Positions 1-8,530 of a DNA stretch of 64,000 nucleotides are shown here, piece after piece (positions within the stretch are counted from its first letter, which is position 1; the number at the start of each line of letters is the position of its first letter). Origin of the DNA: Chitinophaga pinensis (GTDB lineage Bacteria > Bacteroidota > Bacteroidia > Chitinophagales > Chitinophagaceae); the NCBI RefSeq assembly GCF_007896845.1, contig NZ_VOHS01000009.1:62001-126000 (forward strand). Direction: 5' to 3'. A model generated the notes under the pieces. It searched no databases. It was not told where the DNA came from and worked only from the letters and a program-made list of their open reading frames with translations. The position numbers and the translations under genes are program-made.

Positions 1-1
1 C

Positions 2-334
2 CACAGCATGAGCACCAAAGACGAGTTCGTATACGATGAGAATGAATATTCACTGGTGGGATCCTTCACCGGCAAAAAGATCCGTATAGGTGATAAAGTG
101 AGGATACAGGTAGTCGCTGCCAATCTGGTGAAACGCCAGCTGGACTACGACCTTGTAGAGCCGGAAGGCAGTGTTGCTGATGTATTCGCTGGCGGAAGAG
201 TAAGGTCTTCCCGTAAACCGGCTACAGATAAGAAATCATCAAGGGCGCCAAAAGGCAAAAAGAAAGAAACTACTTCGAAGAAGAAACCGGCATCCGGAAA
301 GAAGCCGGGTTCCTCTTCCCGTAAAAAGTCATAA
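2..334 (+). CDS. rnr: Ribonuclease R, C-terminal fragment (5' end outside window)
   Basis: This is the 3' end of a gene entering from the left edge; the reading frame is open from base 2, so the methionine at base 8 is internal. The visible part holds an S1 RNA-binding segment (motif YSLVGSFTGKKIRIGDKVRI followed by a beta-strand ending in LDYDLVEPEG), which matches the S1 domain of RNase R/VacB exoribonucleases, processive 3'-to-5' enzymes that degrade structured RNA. It ends in a strongly basic tail of about 40 residues rich in Lys, Ser and Pro, as is common at RNase R C-termini. The catalytic RNB domain is not in the window, so the call rests on the S1 sequence and tail. The next gene starts 36 bases later on the same strand. 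Confidence 0.75.
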   Translation, partial: HSMSTKDEFVYDENEYSLVGSFTGKKIRIGDKVRIQVVAANLVKRQLDYDLVEPEGSVADVFAGGRVRSSRKPATDKKSSRAPKGKKKETTSKKKPASGKKPGSSSRKKS

Positions 335-370
335 TTTATATAACTTAGAGCCGTTTATAGATATCACACC

Positions 371-1342
371 ATGCATTCATTCAAAGACTTAACCATTCAG
401 TTTGGAGAACATTTCAGCAAGGAACATTTCCCGAAGGAGCCAAAGAAACTCTATGACGCTGCCAGTCATATCTTAAATATAGGAGGCAAGCGCATAAGAC
501 CGATATTGTCTATTATGGGAAATGAACTGTTTGACGAGATCCACCCGGATGCTTTTCATGTCGGTACCGCCGTTGAACTGTTCCATAACTTTACTCTGGT
601 GCATGACGATATCATGGACAAAGCGCCACTGCGCCGTAATCAGCCTACCGTGCATACCCTGTACGGGGATACCGCTGCTATTCTGGCCGGAGACGTGATG
701 CTGATCAAGGTATATGAGTACCTGAACAAAGTACAGCCACATTACAAACAGAAGCTGATCACCGCATTTAACAAGGCAGCTATTGAAGTATGTGAGGGAC
801 AGCAGATCGATATGGACTTCGAAGAAATGGAGCCGGAACAGGTGAAATACGACGATTATGTGAAGATGATCGCACTGAAGACCTCCGTATTGCTGGCTGC
901 AAGTCTGCAGATGGGCGCTATCATCGGTGGTGGCAGCGATTACAATCAGCGGCATATTTACGAGTTCGGCAAAAACATAGGGATTGCCTTCCAGATTCAG
1001 GATGATTATCTGGATGCCTTCGGTGATCCGGAGAAATTCGGTAAACAACAGGGTGGAGATATACTGGTCAATAAAAAGACATTCCTGTTGCTGAAAGCGC
1101 TGGAACTTTGTAATCCGGCACAACATCAGAAACTGAAGGAGTTACTGGCGACCAGTCCGGATGATAAAGTGAATCAGGTATTGGAATTATTCCATGATTG
1201 TAAAGTAGATGCCTGGGCGGAAAAGGAGAAAGACCGTTTTCAACAGCTGGCATTTGAACATCTGGAAAGCATAGCGGTGCTTTCTTCGAGGAAGGGACCG
1301 TTGATTGAGCTGGCGAATTTCCTGTTGAACCGCGAACACTAG
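371..1342 (+). CDS. Polyprenyl diphosphate synthase (short/medium-chain isoprenyl transferase)
   Basis: A trans-isoprenyl diphosphate synthase that condenses isopentenyl diphosphate with an allylic diphosphate in the cytoplasm. It has the GGKRIRP substrate-binding motif (residues 38-44), the first Asp-rich motif DDIMD (79-83) followed by RR, and the second Asp-rich motif DDYLD (211-215). At 323 residues it has the usual family length. Phe at position -5 relative to the first Asp motif is a bulky residue where the chain-length ruler lies, which points to a short product such as FPP or GGPP rather than the long menaquinone side chain; that is inference. It follows the RNase R gene by 36 bases and is closed by a terminator hairpin at about 1381-1417. 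Confidence 0.9.
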   Translation: MHSFKDLTIQFGEHFSKEHFPKEPKKLYDAASHILNIGGKRIRPILSIMGNELFDEIHPDAFHVGTAVELFHNFTLVHDDIMDKAPLRRNQPTVHTLYGDTAAILAGDVMLIKVYEYLNKVQPHYKQKLITAFNKAAIEVCEGQQIDMDFEEMEPEQVKYDDYVKMIALKTSVLLAASLQMGAIIGGGSDYNQRHIYEFGKNIGIAFQIQDDYLDAFGDPEKFGKQQGGDILVNKKTFLLLKALELCNPAQHQKLKELLATSPDDKVNQVLELFHDCKVDAWAEKEKDRFQQLAFEHLESIAVLSSRKGPLIELANFLLNREH

Positions 1343-1380
1343 CAGTTAATTATTCATAGTAATATTATTGCAGATAAAGA

Positions 1381-1417
1381 GGCTGTCCGTCATAAACGGA
1401 TGGCCTTTTGCTTTTTT
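1381..1417 (+). terminator. Rho-independent terminator after polyprenyl synthase
   Basis: A 10-bp stem (1381-1390 with 1396-1405, including two G-T wobble pairs) with a 5-base loop is followed by a T-rich run. It lies about 40 bases after the stop codon. Confidence 0.8.
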
Positions 1418-1482
1418 AGCCGTTTATATACAATGTTTTTTGTCCGCAACAGCGTTTTTTATAATCAAAAAGCGGGTGAAAG

Positions 1483-1512
1483 TTTGCTTATCGGCTAATT
1501 TATATATATTCG
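1483..1512 (+). promoter_or_regulatory. Candidate Bacteroidota promoter for the permease
   Basis: A TTTG element at 1483-1486 and TATATTCG at 1505-1512 resemble the -33 and -7 (TAnnTTTG) boxes of the Bacteroidota housekeeping sigma factor. The spacer is 18 bases and there is one mismatch in the -7 box. It lies about 30 bases before the ATG at 1544. Confidence 0.45.
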
Positions 1513-1543
1513 CGCATTAGCTAAACCTGAACCTAATTACCGG

Positions 1544-3193
1544 ATGTCCAAATCGCTTTTTCGTAAGAAATCTATTATCAGTATACTCAAAGATGCTCAA
1601 GATGGTTTAACGGATGCGCATGGAGGGGGAGAACTCAACAAGGTATTAAAGGTGAAGGACCTTACTGCGCTGGGCATTGCAGCCGTTATCGGTGCAGGGA
1701 TCTTCTCTACGATCGGTGAGGCATCTTTTCATGGTGGCCCCGGTGTTTCCTTATTATTTATTATTACTGCTGTTACCTGCGGATTTTCTGCGCTCTGTTA
1801 TGCGGAGTTTGCATCCCGCGTACCGGTATCGGGCAGTGCATATACTTATTCTTATGTCACGTTCGGAGAAATAGCCGCCTGGATTATAGGTTGGTCATTG
1901 ATCCTTGAATATGCCATTGGTAATATTGCGGTTGCTATTTCATGGAGCGGGTACTTCAATAACCTGCTGGCAGGGGTAGGAAAAGGGCTGGGTGTCAACC
2001 TGTCTTTTCCGGAGTGGCTGACAAGCAATTATGATAGTGCGTCCCCTGAGTTGTATGCTGCTGCGCCGCATATATTCGGACTGCCGGTGATTTTGAACCT
2101 GCCGGCCTTTATCATTGTGGTACTGGTGACGTATCTGGCATTTGTAGGTATCAGAGAGAGCAAACGCAGCGCGAATTTCATGGTAGGACTGAAGATACTG
2201 GTGATACTCTTTGTAATTATTGTGGGTGCTTTCTTTGTCAACACTGACAACTGGACGCCATTTATGCCAAATGGATTTTCAGGTGTCCTGAAGGGTGTAT
2301 CTGCAGTGTTCTTTGCTTATATAGGCTTTGATGCGATCAGTACGACAGCCGAGGAGTGTGCAAATCCACAGAGGGACCTGCCCAAAGGGATGATCTACTC
2401 ACTGGTGATCTGTACAGTATTATATATTCTGATTGCCTTTGTACTGACAGGTATGGTGTCATATACACAGCTGAAAGTGGAAGATCCGCTGGCATTTGTG
2501 TTTAATGCGGTAAACCTGCCGAAAGTAAGTTTTCTGATCTCCGTGAGTGCCGTTGTAGCAACGACGAGTGTGTTGCTGGTATTCCAGATCGGACAACCAC
2601 GTATCTGGATGAGTATGAGTCGTGATGGTCTGTTGCCAAAGCGTTTCAGTATCATCCATCCGAAGTTTAAGACACCTTCTTTTGCAACGATCGTAACAGG
2701 TTTTCTGGTAGGTATACCTGCTTTGTTCCTTAACCTGACGGTAGTAACTGATCTGACCAGTATCGGTACTTTATTTGCCTTTATCCTTGTATGTGGTGGT
2801 GTACTGTTGCTGCCCAAACAGGAGAAAGATCCGCATTCAAAACGTTTCAGACTGCCGTATATCAATGGTCAGTTTATTGTACCGGCGATCATTCTCATTT
2901 TTGCATACATTTTCCGCAATGAACTGCCACAACGTTTTTCTTTTGCAGGTGGCTGGGATGTGTGGAAACATAATATTCCTTTCTTCTTCTTTGTGGTAGC
3001 TGCGCTGATATTTGCGTTCCTTTCTATCCGCCACAAATTGTCACTGATTCCTGTTTTAGGACTGCTGAGCTGTTTCTATCTGATGACCGAGATCGGTTTC
3101 AGAAACTGGGTGGTGTTTTCCATCTGGCTGCTGATCGGTCTGGTGATTTACTTCGGTTACGGTTTCAGAAGGAGTAAGCTGGCACAAGCATAA
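1544..3193 (+). CDS. APC-family amino acid permease (cationic amino acid transporter type)
   Basis: A cytoplasmic membrane secondary transporter of the APC superfamily. After a 40-residue soluble N-terminus there is the glycine-rich first helix motif GIAAVIGAGIFSTIG, typical of amino acid permeases, and the CAT-type segments CYAEFASRVPVSGSAYTYSY and FFAYIGFDAISTTAEE. About 12-14 hydrophobic segments can be counted and the length of 549 residues fits the CAT subfamily (TC 2.A.3.3). Uptake of a basic or neutral amino acid by proton symport is the likely role; the substrate cannot be read from the sequence. The gene stands alone between a terminator and the DoxX gene. Confidence 0.88.
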   Translation: MSKSLFRKKSIISILKDAQDGLTDAHGGGELNKVLKVKDLTALGIAAVIGAGIFSTIGEASFHGGPGVSLLFIITAVTCGFSALCYAEFASRVPVSGSAYTYSYVTFGEIAAWIIGWSLILEYAIGNIAVAISWSGYFNNLLAGVGKGLGVNLSFPEWLTSNYDSASPELYAAAPHIFGLPVILNLPAFIIVVLVTYLAFVGIRESKRSANFMVGLKILVILFVIIVGAFFVNTDNWTPFMPNGFSGVLKGVSAVFFAYIGFDAISTTAEECANPQRDLPKGMIYSLVICTVLYILIAFVLTGMVSYTQLKVEDPLAFVFNAVNLPKVSFLISVSAVVATTSVLLVFQIGQPRIWMSMSRDGLLPKRFSIIHPKFKTPSFATIVTGFLVGIPALFLNLTVVTDLTSIGTLFAFILVCGGVLLLPKQEKDPHSKRFRLPYINGQFIVPAIILIFAYIFRNELPQRFSFAGGWDVWKHNIPFFFFVVAALIFAFLSIRHKLSLIPVLGLLSCFYLMTEIGFRNWVVFSIWLLIGLVIYFGYGFRRSKLAQA

Positions 3194-3238
3194 GCATATC
3201 AATATTTTAGGAGATAGTTGCTTCCGTCATACAGACTA

Positions 3239-3269
3239 TTGCTTTAGTCAACTTTATTTCGTATATTCG
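3239..3269 (+). promoter_or_regulatory. Candidate promoter for the DoxX gene
   Basis: TTG at 3239-3241 and TATATTCG at 3262-3269 are separated by 20 bases, close to the Bacteroidota -33/-7 pattern, with one mismatch in the -7 box. It lies 30 bases before the ATG at 3300. Confidence 0.45.
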
Positions 3270-3299
3270 GTTAGCTCTTTGATCTTAAAATCATGTTTT

Positions 3300-3737
3300 A
3301 TGAATCTACTACAACGAATAGACCGTTGGGGCGAGACGCATCATCCGCGTTGGCTGGATGCTATACGTGTGCTCCTTGGAGTCTTTTTATTCTACAAAGG
3401 GGTGGTTTTCATACAAAATATCGATGTTCTTAAAGCTGTGATCAACGAAAATCCGGTCCTCACAGTAATGTCGTTCTGGCTTGCTCACTACATTGTCTTT
3501 GCTCATCTGGCTGGAGGAGTACTTATCATTTTCGGTTTACTTACACGTGTGGCGATCCTTGCCAACATTCCCGTCTTAATCGGTGCCATCTTTTTTGTAC
3601 ATACCTCTACGGGGTTATTTAGTGTACATGGTGAAGCCGGCCTTTCTATCCTTGTTCTGCTGTTACTTGTCTTCTTCCTTGTGGAGGGCAGCGGCCCCAT
3701 TTCGTTTGACGAATATATGCGCCGTCACCCGGCATGA
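3300..3737 (+). CDS. DoxX family membrane protein
   Basis: A 145-residue integral membrane protein of the DoxX/DoxD-like family. The ATG at 3300 (MNLLQRIDRW) is preferred to the upstream in-frame TTG at 3279 because it leaves room for the promoter. Four hydrophobic segments are visible, with the family features RVLLGVFLFYKG in the first helix, AHLAGGVLIIFGLLTR in the second and HGEAGLSILVLLLLVFFL in the last. Family members are linked to redox stress and membrane integrity but the biochemical role is not settled. It is monocistronic, followed by an intergenic repeat region. Confidence 0.8.
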   Translation: MNLLQRIDRWGETHHPRWLDAIRVLLGVFLFYKGVVFIQNIDVLKAVINENPVLTVMSFWLAHYIVFAHLAGGVLIIFGLLTRVAILANIPVLIGAIFFVHTSTGLFSVHGEAGLSILVLLLLVFFLVEGSGPISFDEYMRRHPA

Positions 3738-3741
3738 GTAT

Positions 3742-3762
3742 CAATTAAGAATTAGGAATTAA
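3742..3762 (+). repeat. Left arm of dispersed AATTAGGAATTAAG-type repeat
   Basis: This segment matches the right arm (3964-3981) over 18 bases as reverse complement. Related sequence recurs at 12902-12937, 13048-13077 and 15872-15897. Confidence 0.7.
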
Positions 3763-3961
3763 ACATCAGGAATCCGGTTATATCAGGTGTTTACGGTGAA
3801 TGAGATGTCACACCGTGAACGTATACTGCTATGTAGATAATAGTCAGCTGATAACCATTTGCTTAGTCACTCCTGATATCCATCCGTTGTGCATGGATCA
3901 ATGATCCGATGCGCGGTTATGATATTGTCTGTTTCAAAGTTGCTTTAAAGCACTTTTTACC

Positions 3962-3995
3962 CCAATTCCTAATTCTTAATTCTAATTCCTAATTG
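3962..3995 (-). repeat. Right arm of dispersed AATTAGGAATTAAG-type repeat
   Basis: The core AATTCCTAATTCTTAATT at 3964-3981 is an exact inverted match to the left arm. A second partial copy (CTAATTCCTAATTG) follows directly at 3982-3995. Confidence 0.7.
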
Positions 3996-4000
3996 ATAGT

Positions 4001-4008
4001 TATCTTTG
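4001..4008 (+). promoter_or_regulatory. -7 promoter box for the Smr-domain gene
   Basis: TATCTTTG is an exact match to the Bacteroidota -7 consensus TAnnTTTG. The -33 region falls inside the adjacent AT-rich repeat and has no clear TTG. It lies about 70 bases before the ATG at 4080. Confidence 0.55.
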
Positions 4009-4079
4009 CTATTCGCGATGTGGACTGCTTTTTCACAACAGTTCCATAAAATTTGTATGACCATCGCGGCATTGCAAGT

Positions 4080-5123
4080 ATGAAGTTTGAGATTGGTGAT
4101 AAGATATTACTCCTGCATTCCAAAGAGGAGGGGACAGTCGTAGACATTATCAATAATGATATGGTAATGGTAGAAGTGGGAAAGGTGACTTTTCCTGTAT
4201 ACCTCGACCAGATCGATTTCCCGTATTTTCATCGCTTTACGAATCCGAAGCCGGCTCCGCCTCCACCACAACAGCGGATCCAGGGTTATGATATTAAGCC
4301 GGAAAAAAAGAAATACGAAGATAATATCCGTATGAGCAGAGGTATGTTCCTTTCAATCCTGCCGGTATTCCGTCTGGATGCCTATGAAGAGCATGTACAA
4401 TCCCTGAAGTTTCATCTGCTCAATGAGACGAACGAGGCTTACCGTTTTAATTTTCAGGTATGGCTGCGCAATAGCATGGAATTGGAGATCCGTAATGAGA
4501 TCCAGCCTTTCGGCAATTTCTACCTTTCCGATCTGATGTTTGAGTCGCTGAATGACAGTCCGCGGCTGGAATTTGTGTTTTTCCCAAAAGAGAAAAACGA
4601 TAAACTGGCATCTTCCTTCCCGAAAACGTGGAAGCCAAAGGCTAAACAGCTGTTCCTGCAGTTGTCTGAGTTACAGGCCAGAAGAGATGCTACATTGACG
4701 CAGGTGCTTTTTGAAAAGTATCCGGAGAAGAGCAAGAATGACAAGCCTTACTTTGATCCATCCAGTGTTGGTGCATTTGCAGCGGGTAACAGTGGCAGCG
4801 GACAACCAGTACAGGTGCAGCCGGAAGCGCCCCAGCAACCGAAGTATGAACTTGACCTGCATATTGAACAACTGGTAAAGGAATGGAAGGGACTGAAGAA
4901 CATTGAGATCCTTGCCATACAGTTGAACGAGTTCGTCCATTACATGGAACTGGCTATCGCACATCACCAGCATAGCATGATCGTGATTCATGGGGTCGGA
5001 AAAGGCAAACTGAAGGATGAAATACATGCCATTCTCAGGGAAACACCCGGGGTAGAAAGGTTTGTTAACGAATATCATCCCCGCTATGGCTATGGTGCTA
5101 CGGAGATATTTTTCCGGCACTAG
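4080..5123 (+). CDS. DUF2027 and Smr/MutS2 C-terminal domain protein
   Basis: A 347-residue cytoplasmic protein with an N-terminal SH3-like segment (MKFEIGDKILLLHSKEEGTV, typical of DUF2027), a central beta-rich DUF2027 region, and a C-terminal Smr domain (about 265-347). The Smr domain shows the ELDLHIE motif and the signature IHGVGKGKLK, followed by the YGYGAT ending. Smr domains are endonucleases acting on DNA or RNA; in bacteria some cleave mRNA at collided ribosomes. Which nucleic acid this one cuts is not known. The ATG at 4080 is chosen over the in-frame TTG at 4053 because the domain begins immediately. rnpB begins 31 bases after the stop. Confidence 0.85.
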   Translation: MKFEIGDKILLLHSKEEGTVVDIINNDMVMVEVGKVTFPVYLDQIDFPYFHRFTNPKPAPPPPQQRIQGYDIKPEKKKYEDNIRMSRGMFLSILPVFRLDAYEEHVQSLKFHLLNETNEAYRFNFQVWLRNSMELEIRNEIQPFGNFYLSDLMFESLNDSPRLEFVFFPKEKNDKLASSFPKTWKPKAKQLFLQLSELQARRDATLTQVLFEKYPEKSKNDKPYFDPSSVGAFAAGNSGSGQPVQVQPEAPQQPKYELDLHIEQLVKEWKGLKNIEILAIQLNEFVHYMELAIAHHQHSMIVIHGVGKGKLKDEIHAILRETPGVERFVNEYHPRYGYGATEIFFRH

Positions 5124-5143
5124 GCATATGCCAGGTTTTCTAT

Positions 5144-5151
5144 TACATTTG
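5144..5151 (+). promoter_or_regulatory. -7 promoter box for rnpB
   Basis: TACATTTG matches TAnnTTTG exactly and ends four bases before the first base of the P1 helix of RNase P RNA, the expected distance from a -7 box to the transcription start. No clear -33 TTG is seen. Confidence 0.65.
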
Positions 5152-5154
5152 CAG

Positions 5155-5548
5155 AAACTACAAACCGTGCTATCGCTTCTGCCGAAAGGCAGATGAGGAA
5201 AGTCCGGACAACATAGAGTAACGCACCACCTAACGGGTGGGGCTGCTTTTTTCTCCGTCAAAAGAGAGGAAAGCGGTACAGACAGTGCCACAGAAAATTA
5301 CCGCCTGTTGTCTGCGTAAGCAGCGCAGGTAAGGGTGAAAATGTGGGGTAAGAGCCCACGTTCTGGTATGGCAACATATTGGGAGGGTAAACCTTGCGTG
5401 TTGAAATGCCATGTATACGGTCGCTTAGGGCTACTCGTCCGATGACCGAGGGTAGGCAGATACAGGTGCCGTGTGAACGGTATCGAAGATAAATGATAGC
5501 GTCTCCTGCAAAGGAGAACAGAATCCGGCTTATAGGTTTGTAGTTTTT
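5155..5548 (+). ncRNA. rnpB: RNase P RNA, bacterial class A
   Basis: This is the catalytic RNA of RNase P, which matures tRNA 5' ends. The universal 5' core element GAGGAAAGTCCGGAC is at about 5194-5208 and the 3' core element ACAGAATCCGGCTTATA at about 5518-5534. The closing helix P1 is formed by AAACTACAAACC (5155-5166) and GGTTTGTAGTTT (5535-5546), a perfect 12-bp pairing. The length of about 390 bases fits class A. A T-rich run follows P1. Open reading frames on the opposite strand here are shadows of this structured RNA. Confidence 0.95.
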
Positions 5549-5621
5549 GTTTTTATACATTGCTGTGCTTATCAACCAGAAGAAACAACCCTGAAGACAT
5601 AACCCGAATTATATACCTTTT

Positions 5622-6035
5622 ATGAAACAACAAGAAGAAAGAAACTGGGCACTCGCCATGCACCTCGCTGGTATCGCCGGTATGATGTTCATTCCACCTG
5701 CAGGCAATATCATTGCACCATTGGTATTGTGGCTGATCAAGCGTAATGAATCCGAGTTCCTGAGTGAAACCGGTAAAGAAGCGCTGAACTTTCAGATCAC
5801 CCTGAGCATCATCAACGTAGGGCTCAATGTACTAGGTATGATCAACCACTGGGAGTGGAGCTGGGGCAGACCCGGATTCAACTACTATTACTGGGATTTC
5901 AAACAGTTCTCCCTGTTTCATGGGACGAGAGGGGTTGTGTTTGTAGTGAATATTGTGTTTTCAGCGATTGCAGCATCAAAAGCGAGTAACGGAATATTCT
6001 ATAAGTATCCGTTGAGCTGGAGATTAGTAAAATAA
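5622..6035 (+). CDS. DUF4870 family small membrane protein
   Basis: A 137-residue membrane protein. The N-terminus NWALAMHLAGIAGMMFIPPA, then NIIAPLVLWLIKRNESEF and GKEALNFQITLSI, are the three signature segments of DUF4870 (Tic20-like) proteins. Three to four hydrophobic segments are visible. The family is common in Bacteroidota and has no proven role. The gene is about 70 bases downstream of rnpB and ends at a strong bidirectional terminator shared with the convergent protease gene. Confidence 0.85.
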   Translation: MKQQEERNWALAMHLAGIAGMMFIPPAGNIIAPLVLWLIKRNESEFLSETGKEALNFQITLSIINVGLNVLGMINHWEWSWGRPGFNYYYWDFKQFSLFHGTRGVVFVVNIVFSAIAASKASNGIFYKYPLSWRLVK

Positions 6036-6044
6036 AAGTGTTTT

Positions 6045-6093
6045 AAAATAAGAAAGGGGTGTCTGATCAACTCAGACACCCCTTTCTTATTTT
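6045..6093. terminator. Bidirectional terminator between DUF4870 and protease genes
   Basis: A perfect 22-bp stem (6045-6066 with 6072-6093) with a 5-base loop has A/T-rich ends that give a U-tract in both directions. It sits between two convergent stop codons. Confidence 0.9.
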
Positions 6094-6101
6094 ATGAATG
6101 A

Positions 6102-7805
6102 TTAGCCTTTTTTAATAGACTCCATCTTTGCTTTCTTCTTTTTCTTTGGATTGGTACCCTTTTCGGTATCGATGGTATCCGCCAGTTTCAATGCTTCATA
6201 AGCATTCACTAATCCACCGGAGATAGACAGATCTGAGAAAGGTACTTTGGTATCACCGGCACCCGGTTTATTTACCTCGGTAGTGCCATCCGGTAACGGC
6301 GTAGCAGATTTTACGAGGATATATTTCAGCTGCTGCGCAGTCAGGTTTGGATGATAAGCCAGTACCAGTGCTGCCACACCTGCAACAACAGGGGCTGCCA
6401 TACTGGTTCCGCTGGCGGCGCCATATTTATTACCACCGGGAACTGTCGAGTAGATCTGTACACCCGGTGCGAAAATATCTACATTCTTCTTACCGTAGTT
6501 AGAGAAGCTGGCTACTTTGCTGTTGCCTCTGCCATTGCCGCTTGCACCAACAGTAATGTAGTTATTTGCTCTCGGAGAATGATCTGCGAAATCAGGATTC
6601 GGGAAGTTGTCAACAACATCATTGTCACTGCCATCGTTACCCGCAGCATGTATCAGTAATACGCCTTTTTCTTCTGCATATTTAACCGCAGCATCTACCC
6701 AGTCTTTGTGAGGGGAGAAGCCTTTACCAAAACTCATATTCACAACACGCGCACCATTGTCAACCGCATAACGGATAGCCAGTGCCACATCTTTATCACG
6801 TTCATCCCCGTCAGGAACCGCTTTCACCATCATGATGCGTACGTTATCATTGATACCATCCATACCAACACCATTGCCTCTTACAGCTGCGATGATACCG
6901 GAAACGTGTGTACCATGGAAACCAAATTGTCCCATCACATCACTGTTACCGTAGTATTTATCATTGATATCGTTGATGTTATCACCGATAATGTCTGCAC
7001 GTTTATCCGCCGGACCTTCACTTTCAGCTGCTTCCGCTTTATGTTTCAGATCAGCGAGGTATTCATCAAACTCAGATTTCAGTTCGGAGTAGCTGATATT
7101 TTCTTCTCCGGTGTTCTGGAAGATGCGCTGCATGAACTTCTTGGCAACCATTACATCTGCGTCAGCAGTCTGAATGCTGTCCAGTTTTGCGGCTGTGAAA
7201 TCATTCTGCTTCAGATAACCTGTCAGCAGTGTTTCGCATTTACGCAGACTTTCCTGCAGTTTCAGCATGGTCTTATAAGTCACCTTTGCTTCGTTGGCAG
7301 AAGGTTTCACTACTTTACCCTGCAGTTTCTGCCAGTAGAGGTACTCTTTGGATTGTTTATCCAGCACAGAGTCCGGATTTCCATAAAGGTTCTTATACCG
7401 GTAGTATTCGCGGGTAGCTTCATCGGAATCCTCCTTTACGCTGCGACCGTCTTTACCGCCGAGAAAGTTCCAGCCATGGACATCGTCCACGTAGCCGTTT
7501 TTATCGTCGTCAATACCGTTGCCGGGGATTTCTTTTGGATTAACCCAAAGGATGGATTTAAGATCTTCATGCAGGGTGTCGATACCTGAATCGATCACCG
7601 CAACCAGTACAGGGGTGCTTTTTTTATCTTTTAGTAACTCGTTGTAGGCCTTCTCAACGCCGGTACCGAATACACTATCCTGCGCATAATTCAGTAAGTG
7701 CCAGTTTCGCGGGATCGCTGTGGTTTGGGCATAAGTCGGGTTAGCGGTCAGAGCAGCCATCAACACAACACCAGCCATGACTGCCATAGCTTTATTAGAT
7801 TTCAT
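6102..7805 (-). CDS. Secreted subtilisin-like serine protease (S8 family) with large insert
   Basis: A 567-residue S8 peptidase with an N-terminal signal peptide (cleavage likely after NPTYA, residue 26). The catalytic triad is visible: Asp72 in AVIDSGIDTLHEDL, His297 in GFHGTHVSG and Ser468 in SGTSMAAPVVAG; the oxyanion Asn is N390 in HAAGND. Between Asp and His the usual spacing of some 40-60 residues is extended to about 225 by a mostly helical, charged insert (roughly 115-285). The C-terminus is a short Lys-rich tail and there is no T9SS sorting domain, so the enzyme is probably periplasmic. It converges on DUF4870 and has a 785-base gap upstream. Its substrate is unknown. Confidence 0.92.
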   Translation of the reverse strand: MKSNKAMAVMAGVVLMAALTANPTYAQTTAIPRNWHLLNYAQDSVFGTGVEKAYNELLKDKKSTPVLVAVIDSGIDTLHEDLKSILWVNPKEIPGNGIDDDKNGYVDDVHGWNFLGGKDGRSVKEDSDEATREYYRYKNLYGNPDSVLDKQSKEYLYWQKLQGKVVKPSANEAKVTYKTMLKLQESLRKCETLLTGYLKQNDFTAAKLDSIQTADADVMVAKKFMQRIFQNTGEENISYSELKSEFDEYLADLKHKAEAAESEGPADKRADIIGDNINDINDKYYGNSDVMGQFGFHGTHVSGIIAAVRGNGVGMDGINDNVRIMMVKAVPDGDERDKDVALAIRYAVDNGARVVNMSFGKGFSPHKDWVDAAVKYAEEKGVLLIHAAGNDGSDNDVVDNFPNPDFADHSPRANNYITVGASGNGRGNSKVASFSNYGKKNVDIFAPGVQIYSTVPGGNKYGAASGTSMAAPVVAGVAALVLAYHPNLTAQQLKYILVKSATPLPDGTTEVNKPGAGDTKVPFSDLSISGGLVNAYEALKLADTIDTEKGTNPKKKKKAKMESIKKG

Positions 7806-8258
7806 CAGTCTGTTTTTTTCTCAATAAACTTTACAAATCAAAAACCAAATTAGGTTAAAGGTATGCAAAATGTCAGGGATCGGGTTATCTAAAGTGATGA
7901 ACGACAGAAACAACGTGCCAGCAGCTAATGAACGGGATAGTCGTCCGCGTATGTGTGACAATAGCTTAAAAGTACCTGTAATTTAGTTCAGTCACCTATT
8001 TACTGTTAATTTAACAATTAAAGGAATATGAGAGAAATTTTTCAGGGAGAAAGTGGACGCCTGTTGCCACGAAAGTCGCTACTGTATTGATATCAGCAAT
8101 TCATTTTGCCGTTCGTCAAAAAAAATTTGCAAATACCACAAAAGTAGAATATGAATTTCCGGAAAAAAGTGTAATATTTAGAGCTGGAAGAGTACTTGAT
8201 AACTTTCTATTAGTTAGTCAAGACTATTCTCATAAGCATGGTTTCCGTTTAACGAAAA

Positions 8259-8288
8259 AGCGAGGTTCTCTAACCTCGCTATTCTTTT
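8259..8288 (+). terminator. Orphan intrinsic terminator (+ strand)
   Basis: A 9-bp stem (AGCGAGGTT at 8259-8267 with AACCTCGCT at 8272-8280), a 4-base loop and a following ATTCTTTT run form a typical terminator. No + strand gene lies upstream of it within 2 kb, so it may end a small RNA. Confidence 0.65.
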
Positions 8289-8480
8289 GATCTACGTTGT
8301 CACTCACATGCAATTGTGAATATGCTAAATAATATTAGTTTAAAAGTTATCCGCATATTAAACGGAAGAGTAATGAGGAAATTGTGTTTACAATCAGAAA
8401 TTACCGGTCTGCAATCAGCAATGAAATACTCCGGAGATTGATCTGTCAACAGATAACATATTGATTAGTTGAATCTTATT

Positions 8481-8530
8481 ATCATAAAAGCGCGGGCGTC
8501 CACAATTGTGGACGCCCGCGCTTTTATGAT
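8481..8530 (-). terminator. 50-base perfect palindrome, probable terminator of the ALDH gene
   Basis: The first 25 bases (8481-8505) are the exact reverse complement of the next 25 (8506-8530), with no spacer. The core is GC-rich (GCGCGGGCGTCC) and the ends A/T-rich. It begins 60 bases beyond the aldehyde dehydrogenase stop codon, so termination is the likely role. Confidence 0.7.

Larger units (their letters stand above)
3738..4079 (+). other. Intergenic region with inverted AT-rich repeat
   Basis: This 340-base gap holds no convincing gene. It is bounded by two inverted copies of an AT-rich repeat (3742-3762 and 3962-3995), with about 200 bases of unrelated sequence between them. The right copy ends just before a perfect -7 box at 4001. 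Confidence 0.6.

Noticed and set aside
5230..5575. - strand frames across the RNase P RNA gene
   Set aside because: The region is fully explained by rnpB, with both universal core elements and the P1 helix.
6351..7589. Long + strand open frames opposite the protease gene (102 and 293 residues)
   Set aside because: They are antisense to a clear subtilase gene and rich in Cys/Ile/His runs typical of shadow frames, without any domain.
8087..8290. 67-residue + strand frame in the 7.8-8.6 kb gap
   Set aside because: It runs through a terminator hairpin, has no family features, and its last residues come from the T-rich tail of the terminator.
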